Positions 16,489 to 25,856 of a stretch of DNA of 64,000 bases are shown piece after piece (positions within the stretch are counted from its first letter, which is position 1; each line of letters opens with the position of its first letter). A program made the position numbers and the translations under genes. This DNA comes from Xanthomonas cucurbitae (GTDB lineage: Bacteria > Pseudomonadota > Gammaproteobacteria > Xanthomonadales > Xanthomonadaceae): the NCBI RefSeq assembly GCF_002939885.1, contig NZ_MDED01000025.1:1-64000 (forward strand), read 5' to 3'. Below the pieces are notes generated by a model that worked only from the letters and a program-made list of their open reading frames with translations, was not told the origin of the DNA and did not search any database.

Positions 16489-17011
16489 GCTGTTGCGTGG
16501 CCGCGAGGCACGCTGGTGCCGGCGTGCCAACCATTGGTGCCGCCGCTACCCGGTACGGCGCACGTTCGCCATCATCAGCCGGCTGGGCGACGGCGTGTTC
16601 TGGTACAGCCTGATGGGGCTACTGGTGCTGCTGGACGGCATGGACGGCGTGCGTGCCTCCGCCCACATGGCCGCTACCGGCGTGCTGGCGCTGACGCTGT
16701 ACAAGGCACTCAAGCGCTGGACGCGTCGGCCACGCCCGTACGCGGCCGACGGGCGCATCCGCGCCTGGGTGGCACCGCTGGACGAGTTCAGTTTTCCGTC
16801 CGGCCACACCCTGCACGCGGTGTCCTTCAGCATCGTCGCGCTGGCGTACTACCCCTGGCTGGCGCCGCTGCTGGTGCCGTTCTCTGCCGGCGTGGCGCTG
16901 TCGCGCGTGGTGCTGGGGCTGCACTACCCCAGCGATGTACTCGCCGCCACGGCGATCGGCGTGCTACTGGCCAGCCTGTCGCTGTGGGAGCTGCCGGCGC
17001 TGATTGGGTAG
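16469..17011 (+). CDS. PAP2-family membrane phosphatase
   Basis: A 180-residue integral membrane protein with all three phosphatase signatures: KRWTRRPRP (Lys82, Arg89-Pro90), PSGH (110-113) and [12 protein letters not shown] (Ser145-Arg146, His152, Asp156). Hydrophobic helices flank them (for example [13 protein letters not shown] and [14 protein letters not shown]). PAP2 enzymes remove phosphate from phosphatidic acid, phosphatidylglycerophosphate or undecaprenyl diphosphate at the membrane. Because the start lies inside the end of the glycosyltransferase gene, it may supply diacylglycerol or another lipid acceptor to that enzyme, which is inference. A basic N-terminus (about 30 residues) precedes the first helix. 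Confidence 0.87.
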   Translation: MSSTRLELLRGREARWCRRANHWCRRYPVRRTFAIISRLGDGVFWYSLMGLLVLLDGMDGVRASAHMAATGVLALTLYKALKRWTRRPRPYAADGRIRAWVAPLDEFSFPSGHTLHAVSFSIVALAYYPWLAPLLVPFSAGVALSRVVLGLHYPSDVLAATAIGVLLASLSLWELPALIG

Positions 17012-17061
17012 CGGTTGTTTCCCTTCTCCCACCGGGACGTTGTCCTCCTTACAATGGCGCG

Positions 17062-17805
17062 ATGACAACCCTGTTCATTTCCGACCTGCATCTGGATCCG
17101 GCACGGCCGGCGATCACCGAACTGTTCCTGGCGTTCCTGCGCACGCAAGTTCCCGGCAGCGATGCGCTGTACATCCTTGGCGATCTGTTCGAAGCCTGGA
17201 TCGGCGACGACACTCCATCCACGGCCGCCGACGCGGTCGCCATCGCACTGCATGCGGTGGCCGATGCCGGTGTACCGGTGTTCTTCATGCCGGGCAACCG
17301 CGACTTCCTGGTCGGCGAACACTATGCGCAGCGCGCGGGTTTTCGCATCCTGCCCGACCCCACGGTGATCGACCTATACGGGCACACCACCTTGCTGATG
17401 CATGGCGACCTGCTGTGCACCGACGACACCGCGTACCAGGCCTTCCGCGCGCAAACGCGCGACCCGGTGTTTCAGGCGCAATTCCTGTCGCAACCGCTGG
17501 CCGCGCGTGTGGCATTCGCGCAGCAGGCGCGTGCGGCCAGCCAGGCCCGCTATGCCGAACTCCAGCAAGGCGATCAGGCGCAACTGGAAACCGTCACCGA
17601 CGTCTCGCCGGCCGAGGTGGAGACCACCTTCGTGCGTTACGGCGTGGATCGCCTGATCCATGGGCATACCCACCGCCCCGCCATCCATACCGTGCAGGCC
17701 GGCGGGCGGATTTGCACACGTATCGTGCTGGGCGACTGGTACGCACAGGGTTCGGTGCTGCGCGTGGATGCCGACGGCGTTGTGCTGGAACAGTTGCCGC
17801 TGTGA
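17062..17805 (+). CDS. lpxH: UDP-2,3-diacylglucosamine hydrolase LpxH
   Basis: A 247-residue calcineurin-like metallophosphoesterase of lipid A biosynthesis that splits UDP-2,3-diacylglucosamine into lipid X and UMP at the inner membrane. Metal motifs are SDLHL (Asp8, His10), [17 protein letters not shown] and HGDLLCTDD, with [10 protein letters not shown] near the end. These match E. coli LpxH closely across the whole length, including [14 protein letters not shown]. The start is ATG 17062. It lies about 50 bases after the PAP2 gene in the same direction. Confidence 0.93.
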   Translation: MTTLFISDLHLDPARPAITELFLAFLRTQVPGSDALYILGDLFEAWIGDDTPSTAADAVAIALHAVADAGVPVFFMPGNRDFLVGEHYAQRAGFRILPDPTVIDLYGHTTLLMHGDLLCTDDTAYQAFRAQTRDPVFQAQFLSQPLAARVAFAQQARAASQARYAELQQGDQAQLETVTDVSPAEVETTFVRYGVDRLIHGHTHRPAIHTVQAGGRICTRIVLGDWYAQGSVLRVDADGVVLEQLPL

Positions 17806-17865
17806 TGCACCGCCGATGCGTTGCCAGCGGCCGATATTGAAGACGCTGGTATTGGAGCGCAGGTC

Positions 17866-18285
17866 TTATTGCAGGCTGCGCGCGCGCTCGGCGTAATCGA
17901 CGAAACCGGCGTTGACCACGTCGTACCACAGCACCTTGCCATCGGCCTGCACGCGGAAGCGATCGCGCACCGGGCTGGTCTGCGGATCGCCCGGGCAGCC
18001 ATTGCCGTGGCGTTCGTGGACGGCGAATTCGAAGGCATCGGCAGCAGGCGTCTGGCCGGCTTCGGTGAGGATGCTGATGCAGTTGTCCGGATACGCGTGA
18101 TCGCGCTGCAACTGCGCTTCGAGCACGTGCAGCGCACGGGCCTCGGCATCGTTGCCGGTCACTGCTGCCGGTGCGGCCACGGCAGGTTTTGGCGTGGCGG
18201 CGGCGGGCTCGGCCGGTTGCTGCCGGCAGCCGACAATTGCCAGCGCCACTAGGCACGCGATGGCAAGACGCAAGGATGTGGACAT
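17866..18285 (-). CDS. Hypothetical lipoprotein
   Basis: A 139-residue protein with a lipoprotein signal (LRLAIACLVALAIVGC, lipobox Cys20) followed by a Pro/Ala-rich linker. The mature part has two cysteines (NCISIL and GNGCPGD), probably a disulfide, and a motif VRDRFRVQADGKVLWYDVVN. No family is recognised; it looks like a small periplasmic lipoprotein conserved in Xanthomonadaceae. It is convergent with lpxH, 60 bases away. No enzymatic motif is seen. Confidence 0.75.
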   Translation of the reverse strand: MSTSLRLAIACLVALAIVGCRQQPAEPAAATPKPAVAAPAAVTGNDAEARALHVLEAQLQRDHAYPDNCISILTEAGQTPAADAFEFAVHERHGNGCPGDPQTSPVRDRFRVQADGKVLWYDVVNAGFVDYAERARSLQ

Positions 18286-18416
18286 GAGGACTCCGCTCGA
18301 CAGGACATCGCCGGCTGGTGCCGGCGGTGTCTGTAGTCTGCGCGATCAGCGTGCGCGGGAGTAGCGCTCCGTCCCGGCACCTGACGATGCTGGACGGGAG
18401 CGATTCAAGAAAACAC

Positions 18417-19664
18417 TCAGCGGAAACCGGCGATGGCAGCCTTGGTGTTGACCAGCACGCGCTGATTGTCGGCGGTGCTGGCATTGCCCATCGGCACGCC
18501 GTTGTAGCTGATGTTGGGGTTGGACCAGTAGTTCAGTCGCGGGCAACCACTGGTACAGTCGTAGGCCATGATGGTGCGCCAGCTGTTGCCGTAGCGATAC
18601 CCATGGCCATAGGCATACGGTGAGGTGCTCGGGTCACTGGCGGCGTCGTGACGCGCGCTTTGCAGGTGGCCGATTTCATGCGCGAAACTGTAGTAGCCGG
18701 TCGCGCAATCCCAGTATACCGAGGCGAATGCACTGGCCGCATTCGATCCGATGCCCGAGGCCAGGCCGCAGTAACTGCTGTTGTCCAGCACGATCACGCC
18801 CACGTCGGCGGTGTAGGTATTGCGGCTGGTGTGGATGCTGTCCATGTAACCATCGTTGGTCACCCGGAAGCGTTGCAGGTCGGTGCTGAAGTTGCCGGTT
18901 TCGCCATAGCTGGTGGTCTCGTAGCGCGCCAGCTGCAAGGTGATGCCGACGTTGCTGTTGATGTAGCCCTGGTTGGCTTCGGCCACCGCCAGCTGCACCA
19001 ATGACTGCATGTTGCCGCCGTAGGCAGTGACCGCCTTGTTGGTGGCCACGACCAGCACGCGGATGGTGGCCGGGCTGCCGGATGAGGCGGCCGCGGTGGT
19101 GACGCGTCCGTCGCCGGGCATGTCGAACCTGGGCAGCAGGCTGTATTCGGCCGGATGCTCCTGCGGCATGCGCTGCTCATCGACCTGTACCAGCACATGG
19201 CGGCCATCGGCCAGCGGACGCAGGCGATACAGCTTGCCGGCATGGCGGATGGTGCCGGTCACGGTGTCGCCGCTGCGCACCAGGATGACCGAATTGAGCG
19301 GGTCTACCCCCGACAGCGTGCGCGCCCGAGTGCCGGCACGCGGGCCGAGATTGCCGTACCAGACGCTGTCACCGCCCTCCAGCGCCTCCACCTTGGCCTG
19401 TGTGGCGGTGACGGTCTGGCCGTCCAGCTGCAGCTCCAGCAGTTTTTCCCCGGCGGTCACCGCAGCTGCATCGAGCTGGACCACCTGCGCATTGGCAGTG
19501 GACGGTGCGCTCAGCAGGCGTTGCAGCGAGGGTTCGGTCGTGGTGGCGGCGCTGCGGCTGAGCGCCGGCCCGGTTTGATACAGCGGCGTGCCGGCAGCAG
19601 CAGCCGAACCAGCCAGGCACATGGCAATCAGACCCACCGTGGTGCACATCGACTTCGACTTCAT
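18417..19664 (-). CDS. Secreted zinc metalloprotease (metzincin, reprolysin-like)
   Basis: A 415-residue exported protein with signal peptide MKSKSMCTTVGLIAMCLAGSAAAAG. About 190 residues of pro-region follow, then a catalytic domain beginning near TIRVLVVATNKAV. The zinc site is HEIGHLQSARHD (His329, Glu330, His333, His339), and a Met-turn IMAYDCTSGCPRLNYWSNPN follows. Three cysteine-bearing loops suggest disulfides. This is the arrangement of bacterial reprolysin/ADAM-like proteases. Residue 336, usually Gly in the metzincin motif, is Ser. It is likely a secreted peptidase of peptides or plant proteins. The 275 bases upstream are AT-rich and hold the promoter. Confidence 0.85.
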   Translation of the reverse strand: MKSKSMCTTVGLIAMCLAGSAAAAGTPLYQTGPALSRSAATTTEPSLQRLLSAPSTANAQVVQLDAAAVTAGEKLLELQLDGQTVTATQAKVEALEGGDSVWYGNLGPRAGTRARTLSGVDPLNSVILVRSGDTVTGTIRHAGKLYRLRPLADGRHVLVQVDEQRMPQEHPAEYSLLPRFDMPGDGRVTTAAASSGSPATIRVLVVATNKAVTAYGGNMQSLVQLAVAEANQGYINSNVGITLQLARYETTSYGETGNFSTDLQRFRVTNDGYMDSIHTSRNTYTADVGVIVLDNSSYCGLASGIGSNAASAFASVYWDCATGYYSFAHEIGHLQSARHDAASDPSTSPYAYGHGYRYGNSWRTIMAYDCTSGCPRLNYWSNPNISYNGVPMGNASTADNQRVLVNTKAAIAGFR

Positions 19665-19938
19665 CGTCTTTCTCTCCTAAGACATGGAAGTTACGGATGT
19701 GAAACACCGGGCCCCTGTTCCCGGGACGCCATTAAGGCGCCCGAGAATGTACAGATTGCAAGTTGTTACAACAGAAAATTACATTTTTGTGATGACATGC
19801 GGCAGCTGGATGCGATTCCAGCGGCGATGGGACAGGAACCAGCGCACAGTCCAGCCCTGCAGTGCACCGCTTGCTCCCGCACGCAACGCAACAGGTCCGA
19901 CGTGGCACCGCCGCGCAGGTGCAGTCTCACGCCGGCAC
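19665..19938. other. Promoter region of the secreted metalloprotease
   Basis: No gene is seen here. Nearest the start (19670-19678) is the likely Shine-Dalgarno AGGAGA on the minus strand. Bases 19748-19795 are strikingly AT-rich and include the dyad GTTGTTACAAC (19764-19774). No known operator was identified. Confidence 0.4.
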
Positions 19939-20742
19939 CTAGCCGGCCTGCTCCACCAGGCTGGCCAGTTCGTCCTCGTCAAACCCGGCGAGCAGCCTGG
20001 CCTGGATGTTGAACGGCCCATGCAGATAACCACCGGCATACTCGCGCAGCAGCGCCTTGAAGCGCGCACGCGGCTCGATGCCCGCCTGCTCGCAATACCA
20101 GCGATACCAGCGCGAACCCGCTGCCACATGCGCCACTTCCTCGCGCAGGATGGTCTCCAGCACCTCGGCGGTGGCGGTATCGCCCAGCGAGCGCAGCTTG
20201 ACGATCATCGCCGGCGTCACATCCAGGCCGCGCGCTTCCAGCACACGCGGTACCAGCGCCATCCGCGCCAGCCCATCGTGTGCGGTTTTCTCGCACATTT
20301 CCCACAGGCCGTTATGCGCGGCAAAGTCGCCATAATCATGACCGTGTGCCTGCAGGCGCGCGCGCAGCAGCATGAAATGCCGCGATTCGTCGTCGGCCAC
20401 CACCACCCAATCGGCGTAGAAGGCATCGGGCAGGCCGCGGAAGCGATACACCGCGTCCCAGGCCAGGTCGATGGCGTTGAGCTCGATGTGCGCGATGGCA
20501 TGGATGAAGGCCGCCCGCCCATCTGCAGTGCCCAGCCCACGCCGCGGCAGTTCACGCGGATGCACCAGCACCGGGGTCGGCGGGCGACCCGGCATGCGGA
20601 TCGGCAATGGTGCGGGGGCCGCGGGATCGATCGTCAATTGGCCCGCACGACAGGCCGCTGCGTACTGCTGCGTCAACGCGACTTTATGCAGCGGATCGGC
20701 AGCGCCCAGGCACGCGTACGCGGCGTCGAACAGATCCGTCAT
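19939..20742 (-). CDS. DUF455 ferritin-like protein
   Basis: A 267-residue helical protein of the DUF455 family, recognised by AFIHAIAHIELNAIDLAWDAVYRF, WVVVADDESRHFMLL and ILREEVAHVAAGSRWY. The repeated Glu/His pairs in these helices (IAHIELNA, DDESRHF, REEVAHV) have the look of a ferritin-like di-metal site. The biochemical function of the family is not known to me; it often lies near nucleotide metabolism or housekeeping genes, as here behind purF. ATG 20742 or 20745 are both usable. It may be the last gene of the folC-dedD-cvpA-purF transcript (about 120 bases after purF). Confidence 0.82.
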   Translation of the reverse strand: MTDLFDAAYACLGAADPLHKVALTQQYAAACRAGQLTIDPAAPAPLPIRMPGRPPTPVLVHPRELPRRGLGTADGRAAFIHAIAHIELNAIDLAWDAVYRFRGLPDAFYADWVVVADDESRHFMLLRARLQAHGHDYGDFAAHNGLWEMCEKTAHDGLARMALVPRVLEARGLDVTPAMIVKLRSLGDTATAEVLETILREEVAHVAAGSRWYRWYCEQAGIEPRARFKALLREYAGGYLHGPFNIQARLLAGFDEDELASLVEQAG

Positions 20743-20862
20743 CACCGTCCCTGCCGAAGCGATTGCTGACCCGGTGCTGCCGCACGCACCTGCTCGCAGG
20801 CGTTCGCCTTGATCCGCAACTCGCAGGCGACGATGGCCACCGGGCCGACGCGCACCGCCATC

Positions 20863-22329
20863 TCAGGCGCGGCGACGCTTCTTGGCATCGTCCGAGCGCA
20901 GCTGCTGGATGCGTTCGAAGTAGCCCGACTCGATGCCGGTGATGTATTCGCCGTTGAAGCACGAGGAATCGAACTGCTTGATGTCCGGGTTGCCTTCGCG
21001 CACCGCCACTTCCAGGTCTTCCAGATCCTGGTAGATCAGCCAGTCGCAGCCCAGGAATTCCTGGATCTCCTGCTCGCTGCGGCCATGCGCAATCAATTCT
21101 TCGGCAGCCGGCATGTCGATGCCGTAGATGTTGGGGTAGCGCACCGGCGGCGCGGCCGAAGCCAGATACACCTTGCGTGCACCGGCGTCGCGCGCCATCT
21201 GCACGATCTGCCGGCTGGTGGTGCCGCGCACGATGGAATCGTCCACCAGCAGCACCACGCGGTTACGGAATTCCAGGTGAATCGGGTTGAGCTTGCGGCG
21301 CACCGATTTCTGCCGCTCGCCCTGCCCCGGCATGATGAAGGTGCGGCCCACGTAGCGATTCTTGACGAAGCCTTCACGGTACTTCACGCCGAGCACGTTG
21401 GACATTTCCAGGGCCACGTCGCGCGAGGTGTCTGGAATCGGAATGATGGTGTCGATGTCGTGATCCGGGCGCAGGCGCAGGATCTTTTCGCCCAGCTTCA
21501 GGCCCATGCGCATGCGCGCCTTGTGCACCGAGATGTTGTCGATCATCGAATCGGGACGCGCGAAATACACGTATTCGAAAATGCACGGCGCATGGTCGGT
21601 GGGCGCGGCGCAGATTTCCGAGAACAGCTCGCCGCGCGCAGTGATGACCAGCGCCTCACCCGGGCGCACGTCGCGCACGCGTTGATAGCCAAGGATGTCC
21701 AGCGCGGCCGATTCGGAGGACACGATGTATTCGGTGCCTTCGGCGTGGTCACGCTTGCCCAGCACCAGCGGGCGGATGCCGTGCGGGTCGCGGAACGCCA
21801 CCAGGCCCAGGCCCAGCACCACGCTGACCACCGCATAGCCGCCCTTGCAGCGGCGGTGCACGCCGGCGACCGCGCGGATTGCCGCTTCGGGGGTGAGCAT
21901 GCGCTGCGCGTCCAGCTCGTAGGCGAACACGTTCAGCAGCACTTCGCTGTCCGAATCGGTGTTGATGTTGCGGCGGTCGGCTTCGAACACCTGCTGGCGC
22001 AGGGCCTCGGTGTTGATGAGGTTGCCGTTGTGCGCCAGCGCGATGCCATACGGCGAATTGACGTAGAACGGCTGCGCTTCATCCATGCCTTCCGAACCGG
22101 CGGTCGGGTAGCGGCAATGCGCGATGCCGACACGGCCTTCCAGCACCGCCATCTTCTTTTCATCGAAGACATCGCGCACCAGGCCGTTGGCCTTCTGCAC
22201 ACGCAGGCGCGTGCCATCGGCGGTGGCGATGCCTGCGGCGTCCTGCCCACGATGCTGCAGGACGGTCAGGCCGTCATACAGCTGCCCGGCGACGTTCTGG
22301 TTGCCGACAATACCGACGATGCCACACAT
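20863..22329 (-). CDS. purF: Amidophosphoribosyltransferase
   Basis: A 488-residue enzyme of the first committed step of purine synthesis: PRPP plus glutamine gives 5-phosphoribosylamine. It begins [10 protein letters not shown], so Cys2 becomes the N-terminal glutaminase nucleophile. The glutaminase domain holds [14 protein letters not shown] and [13 protein letters not shown]. The phosphoribosyltransferase domain holds the PRPP loop [19 protein letters not shown]. Cysteines in the C-terminal part ([21 protein letters not shown]) could be an iron-sulfur or disulfide feature. cvpA is 30 bases upstream and dedD and folC beyond, the same order as in E. coli. Confidence 0.96.
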   Translation of the reverse strand: MCGIVGIVGNQNVAGQLYDGLTVLQHRGQDAAGIATADGTRLRVQKANGLVRDVFDEKKMAVLEGRVGIAHCRYPTAGSEGMDEAQPFYVNSPYGIALAHNGNLINTEALRQQVFEADRRNINTDSDSEVLLNVFAYELDAQRMLTPEAAIRAVAGVHRRCKGGYAVVSVVLGLGLVAFRDPHGIRPLVLGKRDHAEGTEYIVSSESAALDILGYQRVRDVRPGEALVITARGELFSEICAAPTDHAPCIFEYVYFARPDSMIDNISVHKARMRMGLKLGEKILRLRPDHDIDTIIPIPDTSRDVALEMSNVLGVKYREGFVKNRYVGRTFIMPGQGERQKSVRRKLNPIHLEFRNRVVLLVDDSIVRGTTSRQIVQMARDAGARKVYLASAAPPVRYPNIYGIDMPAAEELIAHGRSEQEIQEFLGCDWLIYQDLEDLEVAVREGNPDIKQFDSSCFNGEYITGIESGYFERIQQLRSDDAKKRRRA

Positions 22330-22359
22330 GGTGCGTGTTCTCCGCTTCGGCTTGCGCCG

Positions 22360-23106
22360 TTACTGTGAAGGTGGCCGTACCTGGCCCTTGGACTCGACCC
22401 GAGCCGGGTCGCTTTCTCCGCCGCGAACCTGCGCCGGATCGATATTGGCGGGCATCGCCTGCGCCGGATCGCGTCCGTCGCTGGCGGGTTTGCCAGGTTT
22501 GCCGAGCGCACTCTTGATGCTGTCACCCAGCCCGGACCCCGAAAGCGCCTTGCCCAGGTCGGTAGTATCGCCTGCCGAGGGCAACTTCCCCAACTCCGAT
22601 GGCAGCTCGCCGAGTTCCATGGACGGCATCTCCATCGATGGCATCCGCCAGGCAGGCAACTGCGCCCGCATCCATCCCGCGCCGGGCGACAGCAGCGGCA
22701 CCAGCACCGACTGGCGCCAGGACGGCTCGCGGGGCAGCGGCGTGAAGCCCATCAGCAAGACCAGCACGCAGGCCAGAAAGCCGCCGCGCACCACGCCTAG
22801 GCCGAATCCGAGCAGACGATCGGTCCCCCCAAGCCTGACTGCATCCACCCCGGCCCGGACCACCATGCCGATCACCGCCACGCTGACCAGCACGCCGACG
22901 AACACCATCGCGTAACCACCGAACGATTCGGTGGCCGAGGGGTGCTTGCCACCGGCCAGCCAGTGCGCCGCCGCACCGCCGAACTGAAACGTGGCCCAAC
23001 CCGCCAGCAGCCACGACAAGGTGCCCACCACGATGGCAACAAAGCCGCGCAGCAGGCCCAGCAGGGCCGACACCAGGATGATGACGCCCAACACCATGTC
23101 GATCAT
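22360..23106 (-). CDS. cvpA: CvpA family membrane protein
   Basis: A 248-residue protein starting at ATG 23106 (MIDMVLGVIILVSALLGLLRGF). Four hydrophobic helices occupy the first 150 residues and contain the CvpA-typical LLGLLRGFVAIVV and LLGFGLGVVRGGFLACVLVLL. The C-terminal 100 residues are polar and low-complexity (repeated MPSMEMPSMELGELPSEL), longer than E. coli CvpA (162). CvpA was named for colicin V production and is linked to envelope homeostasis. It lies directly upstream of purF and is certainly co-transcribed with it. Confidence 0.88.
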   Translation of the reverse strand: MIDMVLGVIILVSALLGLLRGFVAIVVGTLSWLLAGWATFQFGGAAAHWLAGGKHPSATESFGGYAMVFVGVLVSVAVIGMVVRAGVDAVRLGGTDRLLGFGLGVVRGGFLACVLVLLMGFTPLPREPSWRQSVLVPLLSPGAGWMRAQLPAWRMPSMEMPSMELGELPSELGKLPSAGDTTDLGKALSGSGLGDSIKSALGKPGKPASDGRDPAQAMPANIDPAQVRGGESDPARVESKGQVRPPSQ

Positions 23107-23308
23107 CGGCGGGAACTCCACACGGCATGCGCGCCGCTTGTACAGCGTGGCTGGGTCTTCATGGCTGTCCCCTTCCTGGGCGTGAGGCTGTCGAACGATT
23201 CGGTGAAGCCGATAACGGCCGCGTCTGCCATGCATGCAGTAGACGCCCTGCCACCTCGCAGTGCTGCCGCAATCGCCTGACGGCGACGCGGCGCAGTGCG
23301 CTGGGGTC

Positions 23309-24382
23309 TCACGGGTGCGGACGCACCATGCCGGAAATGCCGACCTTGGCCGCCACCTGCGCGCGCAGCTGCTCGGCCTCCCCGCGGTTGGCCACCGGGC
23401 CGACGCGCACGCGGTTAAGCGCGCCCTTGTCGGTACGCACCTGTTCGACGAAGGCGCTGAAGCCGGCCGCACGCACACGGTCGCGCAGCGCGTTGGCATC
23501 GTCGGCACGACCGAAGGCACCCAGCTGCACCGCAAACCCGACGCCGCTGGCAGCCGGCGCTGCCGGGACCATGGGGGCGGACGCAGCGGGCTTGGCCGGC
23601 TCCGACTTGGCCGGTTCAGGCGTGGCCGGCGTGGTCCTGGCAACCTCGGGCTTGGCCGGTACCGGCTTCGGCACCTCGGCCGGCTTGGGCGTGGCGGCGA
23701 CCGGCTTGGCTGGCTCCGGTGGCAGGCTTTCGGTCTTGGTGGCGGCGGGCGCCGCGGCGGCGGTGACGCTGCTGGCCGGCTTGGGCGCTGGCGTCGGCGT
23801 CGGGACCGGCGGCGGAGCGGTGGCGCCCACATCCAGCGTCACCACCTGGGCGTTGACGTCGCTGCGCACCTTCACCGCCTGCAGCCGGGCCGATTCGGCC
23901 TGGGCCTGATCGGCGTACGGGCCCACGCGCACGCGCCAGGCCGGACGGCCGCTGATCTGGGTCTTTTCGCTGAACGCCGGCAATTGTGCCTGCTTGAGCC
24001 GGGCGATCACCGCATCGGCATCGGCGCTGGTGGCATAGGCGCCGAAGTTGACCGCGTAGTTGCCGGCCGCCACTTCCGGTGTGGACGGCGTGCTGGACGG
24101 CGTGGCCAGATCCGCTGCATCGGGGTTGTCCTGCATCGCTGCCGGAACACTGGGGGCACCGGCCATTCCCAGCGCGCCACCGGCCGGGGCATTGCCCGGC
24201 GTCACTAGCGGCAGCTCGCGGGTTTCGAATTCGCCCTTGCCGGGCGCGGCAGGCGCCTCGAGCGGCACATCGGCCACGCCGCTGGACGGCGCAGGGCCCT
24301 TGACCAGCATCGGCAGGAAGATCACGGCGAGCGCCACCAGAACGATGGCGCCAATCAGTCGCTGTTTCAGAGCAGTGTCCAC
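23309..24382 (-). CDS. dedD: Double SPOR-domain inner-membrane protein (DedD type)
   Basis: A 357-residue protein with a short cytoplasmic start (MDTALKQRLIG) and one membrane helix (AIVLVALAVIFLPMLV). Two SPOR domains follow: one at about 100-175 (NYAVNFGAYATSADADAVI onward) and one at the C-terminus (GFAVQLGAFGRADDANALR onward). A Pro/Ala/Lys-rich linker separates them. SPOR domains bind denuded glycan strands at the division septum, and E. coli DedD supports cell division. E. coli DedD has a single SPOR domain, so the duplication is notable. Position between folC and cvpA supports the name. Confidence 0.88.
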   Translation of the reverse strand: MDTALKQRLIGAIVLVALAVIFLPMLVKGPAPSSGVADVPLEAPAAPGKGEFETRELPLVTPGNAPAGGALGMAGAPSVPAAMQDNPDAADLATPSSTPSTPEVAAGNYAVNFGAYATSADADAVIARLKQAQLPAFSEKTQISGRPAWRVRVGPYADQAQAESARLQAVKVRSDVNAQVVTLDVGATAPPPVPTPTPAPKPASSVTAAAAPAATKTESLPPEPAKPVAATPKPAEVPKPVPAKPEVARTTPATPEPAKSEPAKPAASAPMVPAAPAASGVGFAVQLGAFGRADDANALRDRVRAAGFSAFVEQVRTDKGALNRVRVGPVANRGEAEQLRAQVAAKVGISGMVRPHP

Positions 24383-24450
24383 AGAAGAGAGCTAGGGGCG
24401 GCGTGGCGGGGTGCCGCAGCGATTATAAGGCCCGCGCCCGCCTGCCGGCC

Positions 24451-25719
24451 CTAACCGGCTGAACGAAGTGCGCCCAGCGCGTCGGCAACGGTGTGGAACG
24501 CGCCAAACACCAGGACACGATCGCCGGCCTGGGCGGTGGCCAGCACCGCCTGCAGCGCGCCAGCAACGTCGGCGTGACAGGGTGCCTGTGCGGCGGCGGT
24601 GTCGTGCAGGCGGTGCTGCAGGGCCTGGGCCGACTGACCACGCGTGCCGTCCAACCCTGTCAGCACCCAGTGATCGACCTGCGCCGCCAAGGCCTCCACC
24701 ACACCCCGCGCGTCCTTGTCGGCCAGCGCGGCGTAGATCGCGCAGGTGGTGCCGGCGACCGGCTGCGCGGCGAGCGCCTGGGCCAGCGCGCGCGCCGCCT
24801 GCGGGTTGTGCCCCACATCCAGCAACACCTCCACGCCGGCGACCTCCAGGCGCTGCAAACGCCCCGCCACCTGTGCCGCGACAATCCCCTGCGCCCACGC
24901 CGCCTGCGGTACCTCCACCGGCAATGCCTGCAGTGCGGCGATCGCGGCAGCGGCATTGGCCAACTGCACCGGTGCCTGCAGCGCGGGCATCGGCAGTTCC
25001 AGGCGCACCGCCACATCGCGCCAGCGCCAGTGCTGCGCATCGACGGATTCATGGAAATAGTCGCTGCCGGCACGGATCGCATTGGCGCCCAGCAGGTAGG
25101 CGCGGCGCAGCACGCTCGATGGCGGGTCGATCTCGCCCAGCACCACCGGCTTCCAGGCGCGGATGATGCCGGCCTTCTCGGCACCGATTGCCTCGCGGTC
25201 CTCGCCCAACCACTCGGTGTGGTCGATGTCCACGGTGGTGATGACCGCCACATCCGACTCGACGATGTTGACCGCATCCAGCCGCCCGCCCAGGCCGATT
25301 TCCAGCACTGCCAGATCCAGCGCGGCGCCCTGGAACAGCCACAAGGCTGCCAGCGTGCCGAATTCAAAATACGTCAGTGCGGTGTCGCCACGCGCCGCCT
25401 CGACTGCGGCGAACGCGTCAACCAACTGCGCGTCGCTGGCCTCGTTGCCATCGACACGCACGCGCTCGTTGTAGCGCAGCAAATGCGGCGAGGTATAGGC
25501 GCCGACCTTCCAACCGGCAGCGCGCCCGATCGCCTCGATGAAGGCCACCGTCGAACCCTTGCCGTTGGTGCCGCCCACCACGATGACGTGCCTGGCCGGC
25601 GCCTGCAGCTGCAAACGCGCCGCTACCTCGTGCACGCGTTCCAGCCCCATGGCAATCGCGCTGGGATGCTGCTGCTCGATGTAGGCCAGCCAATCGGAAA
25701 GTGTGGTCGGGATAGTCAC
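24451..25719 (-). CDS. folC: Bifunctional folylpolyglutamate/dihydrofolate synthase
   Basis: A 422-residue Mur-ligase-fold enzyme that adds glutamate to folates and makes dihydrofolate. Start GTG 25719 (VTIPTTLSDWLAYIEQQHP) gives the family length. The ATP loop is HVIVVGGTNGKGSTVAFIEAI at about 45. YTSPHLLRYNERVRVDG and LEIGLGGRLDAVNIVESDVAVIT are characteristic folate and Mg sites, and the C-terminal domain contains DVGHNPQAARALA. dedD follows after about 70 bases. Confidence 0.94.
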   Translation of the reverse strand: MTIPTTLSDWLAYIEQQHPSAIAMGLERVHEVAARLQLQAPARHVIVVGGTNGKGSTVAFIEAIGRAAGWKVGAYTSPHLLRYNERVRVDGNEASDAQLVDAFAAVEAARGDTALTYFEFGTLAALWLFQGAALDLAVLEIGLGGRLDAVNIVESDVAVITTVDIDHTEWLGEDREAIGAEKAGIIRAWKPVVLGEIDPPSSVLRRAYLLGANAIRAGSDYFHESVDAQHWRWRDVAVRLELPMPALQAPVQLANAAAAIAALQALPVEVPQAAWAQGIVAAQVAGRLQRLEVAGVEVLLDVGHNPQAARALAQALAAQPVAGTTCAIYAALADKDARGVVEALAAQVDHWVLTGLDGTRGQSAQALQHRLHDTAAAQAPCHADVAGALQAVLATAQAGDRVLVFGAFHTVADALGALRSAG

Positions 25720-25856
25720 GGGGTTACCAGCTGTTTCGCAGCGCGCATTATCGCGCTTGCGCTGCCGCGGTGGCCTGTGGATGCGAGTGGTCATCTCAGC
25801 ATCCGGTCAGGTATCACGCGGCGACGCCCTACCGGGCGCGTTGACGCCAGCTCGCC

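Noticed and set aside
19764-19774. GTTGTTACAAC dyad as a regulator site for the metalloprotease
   Set aside because: Too short and matches no known operator; could occur by chance in the AT-rich leader.
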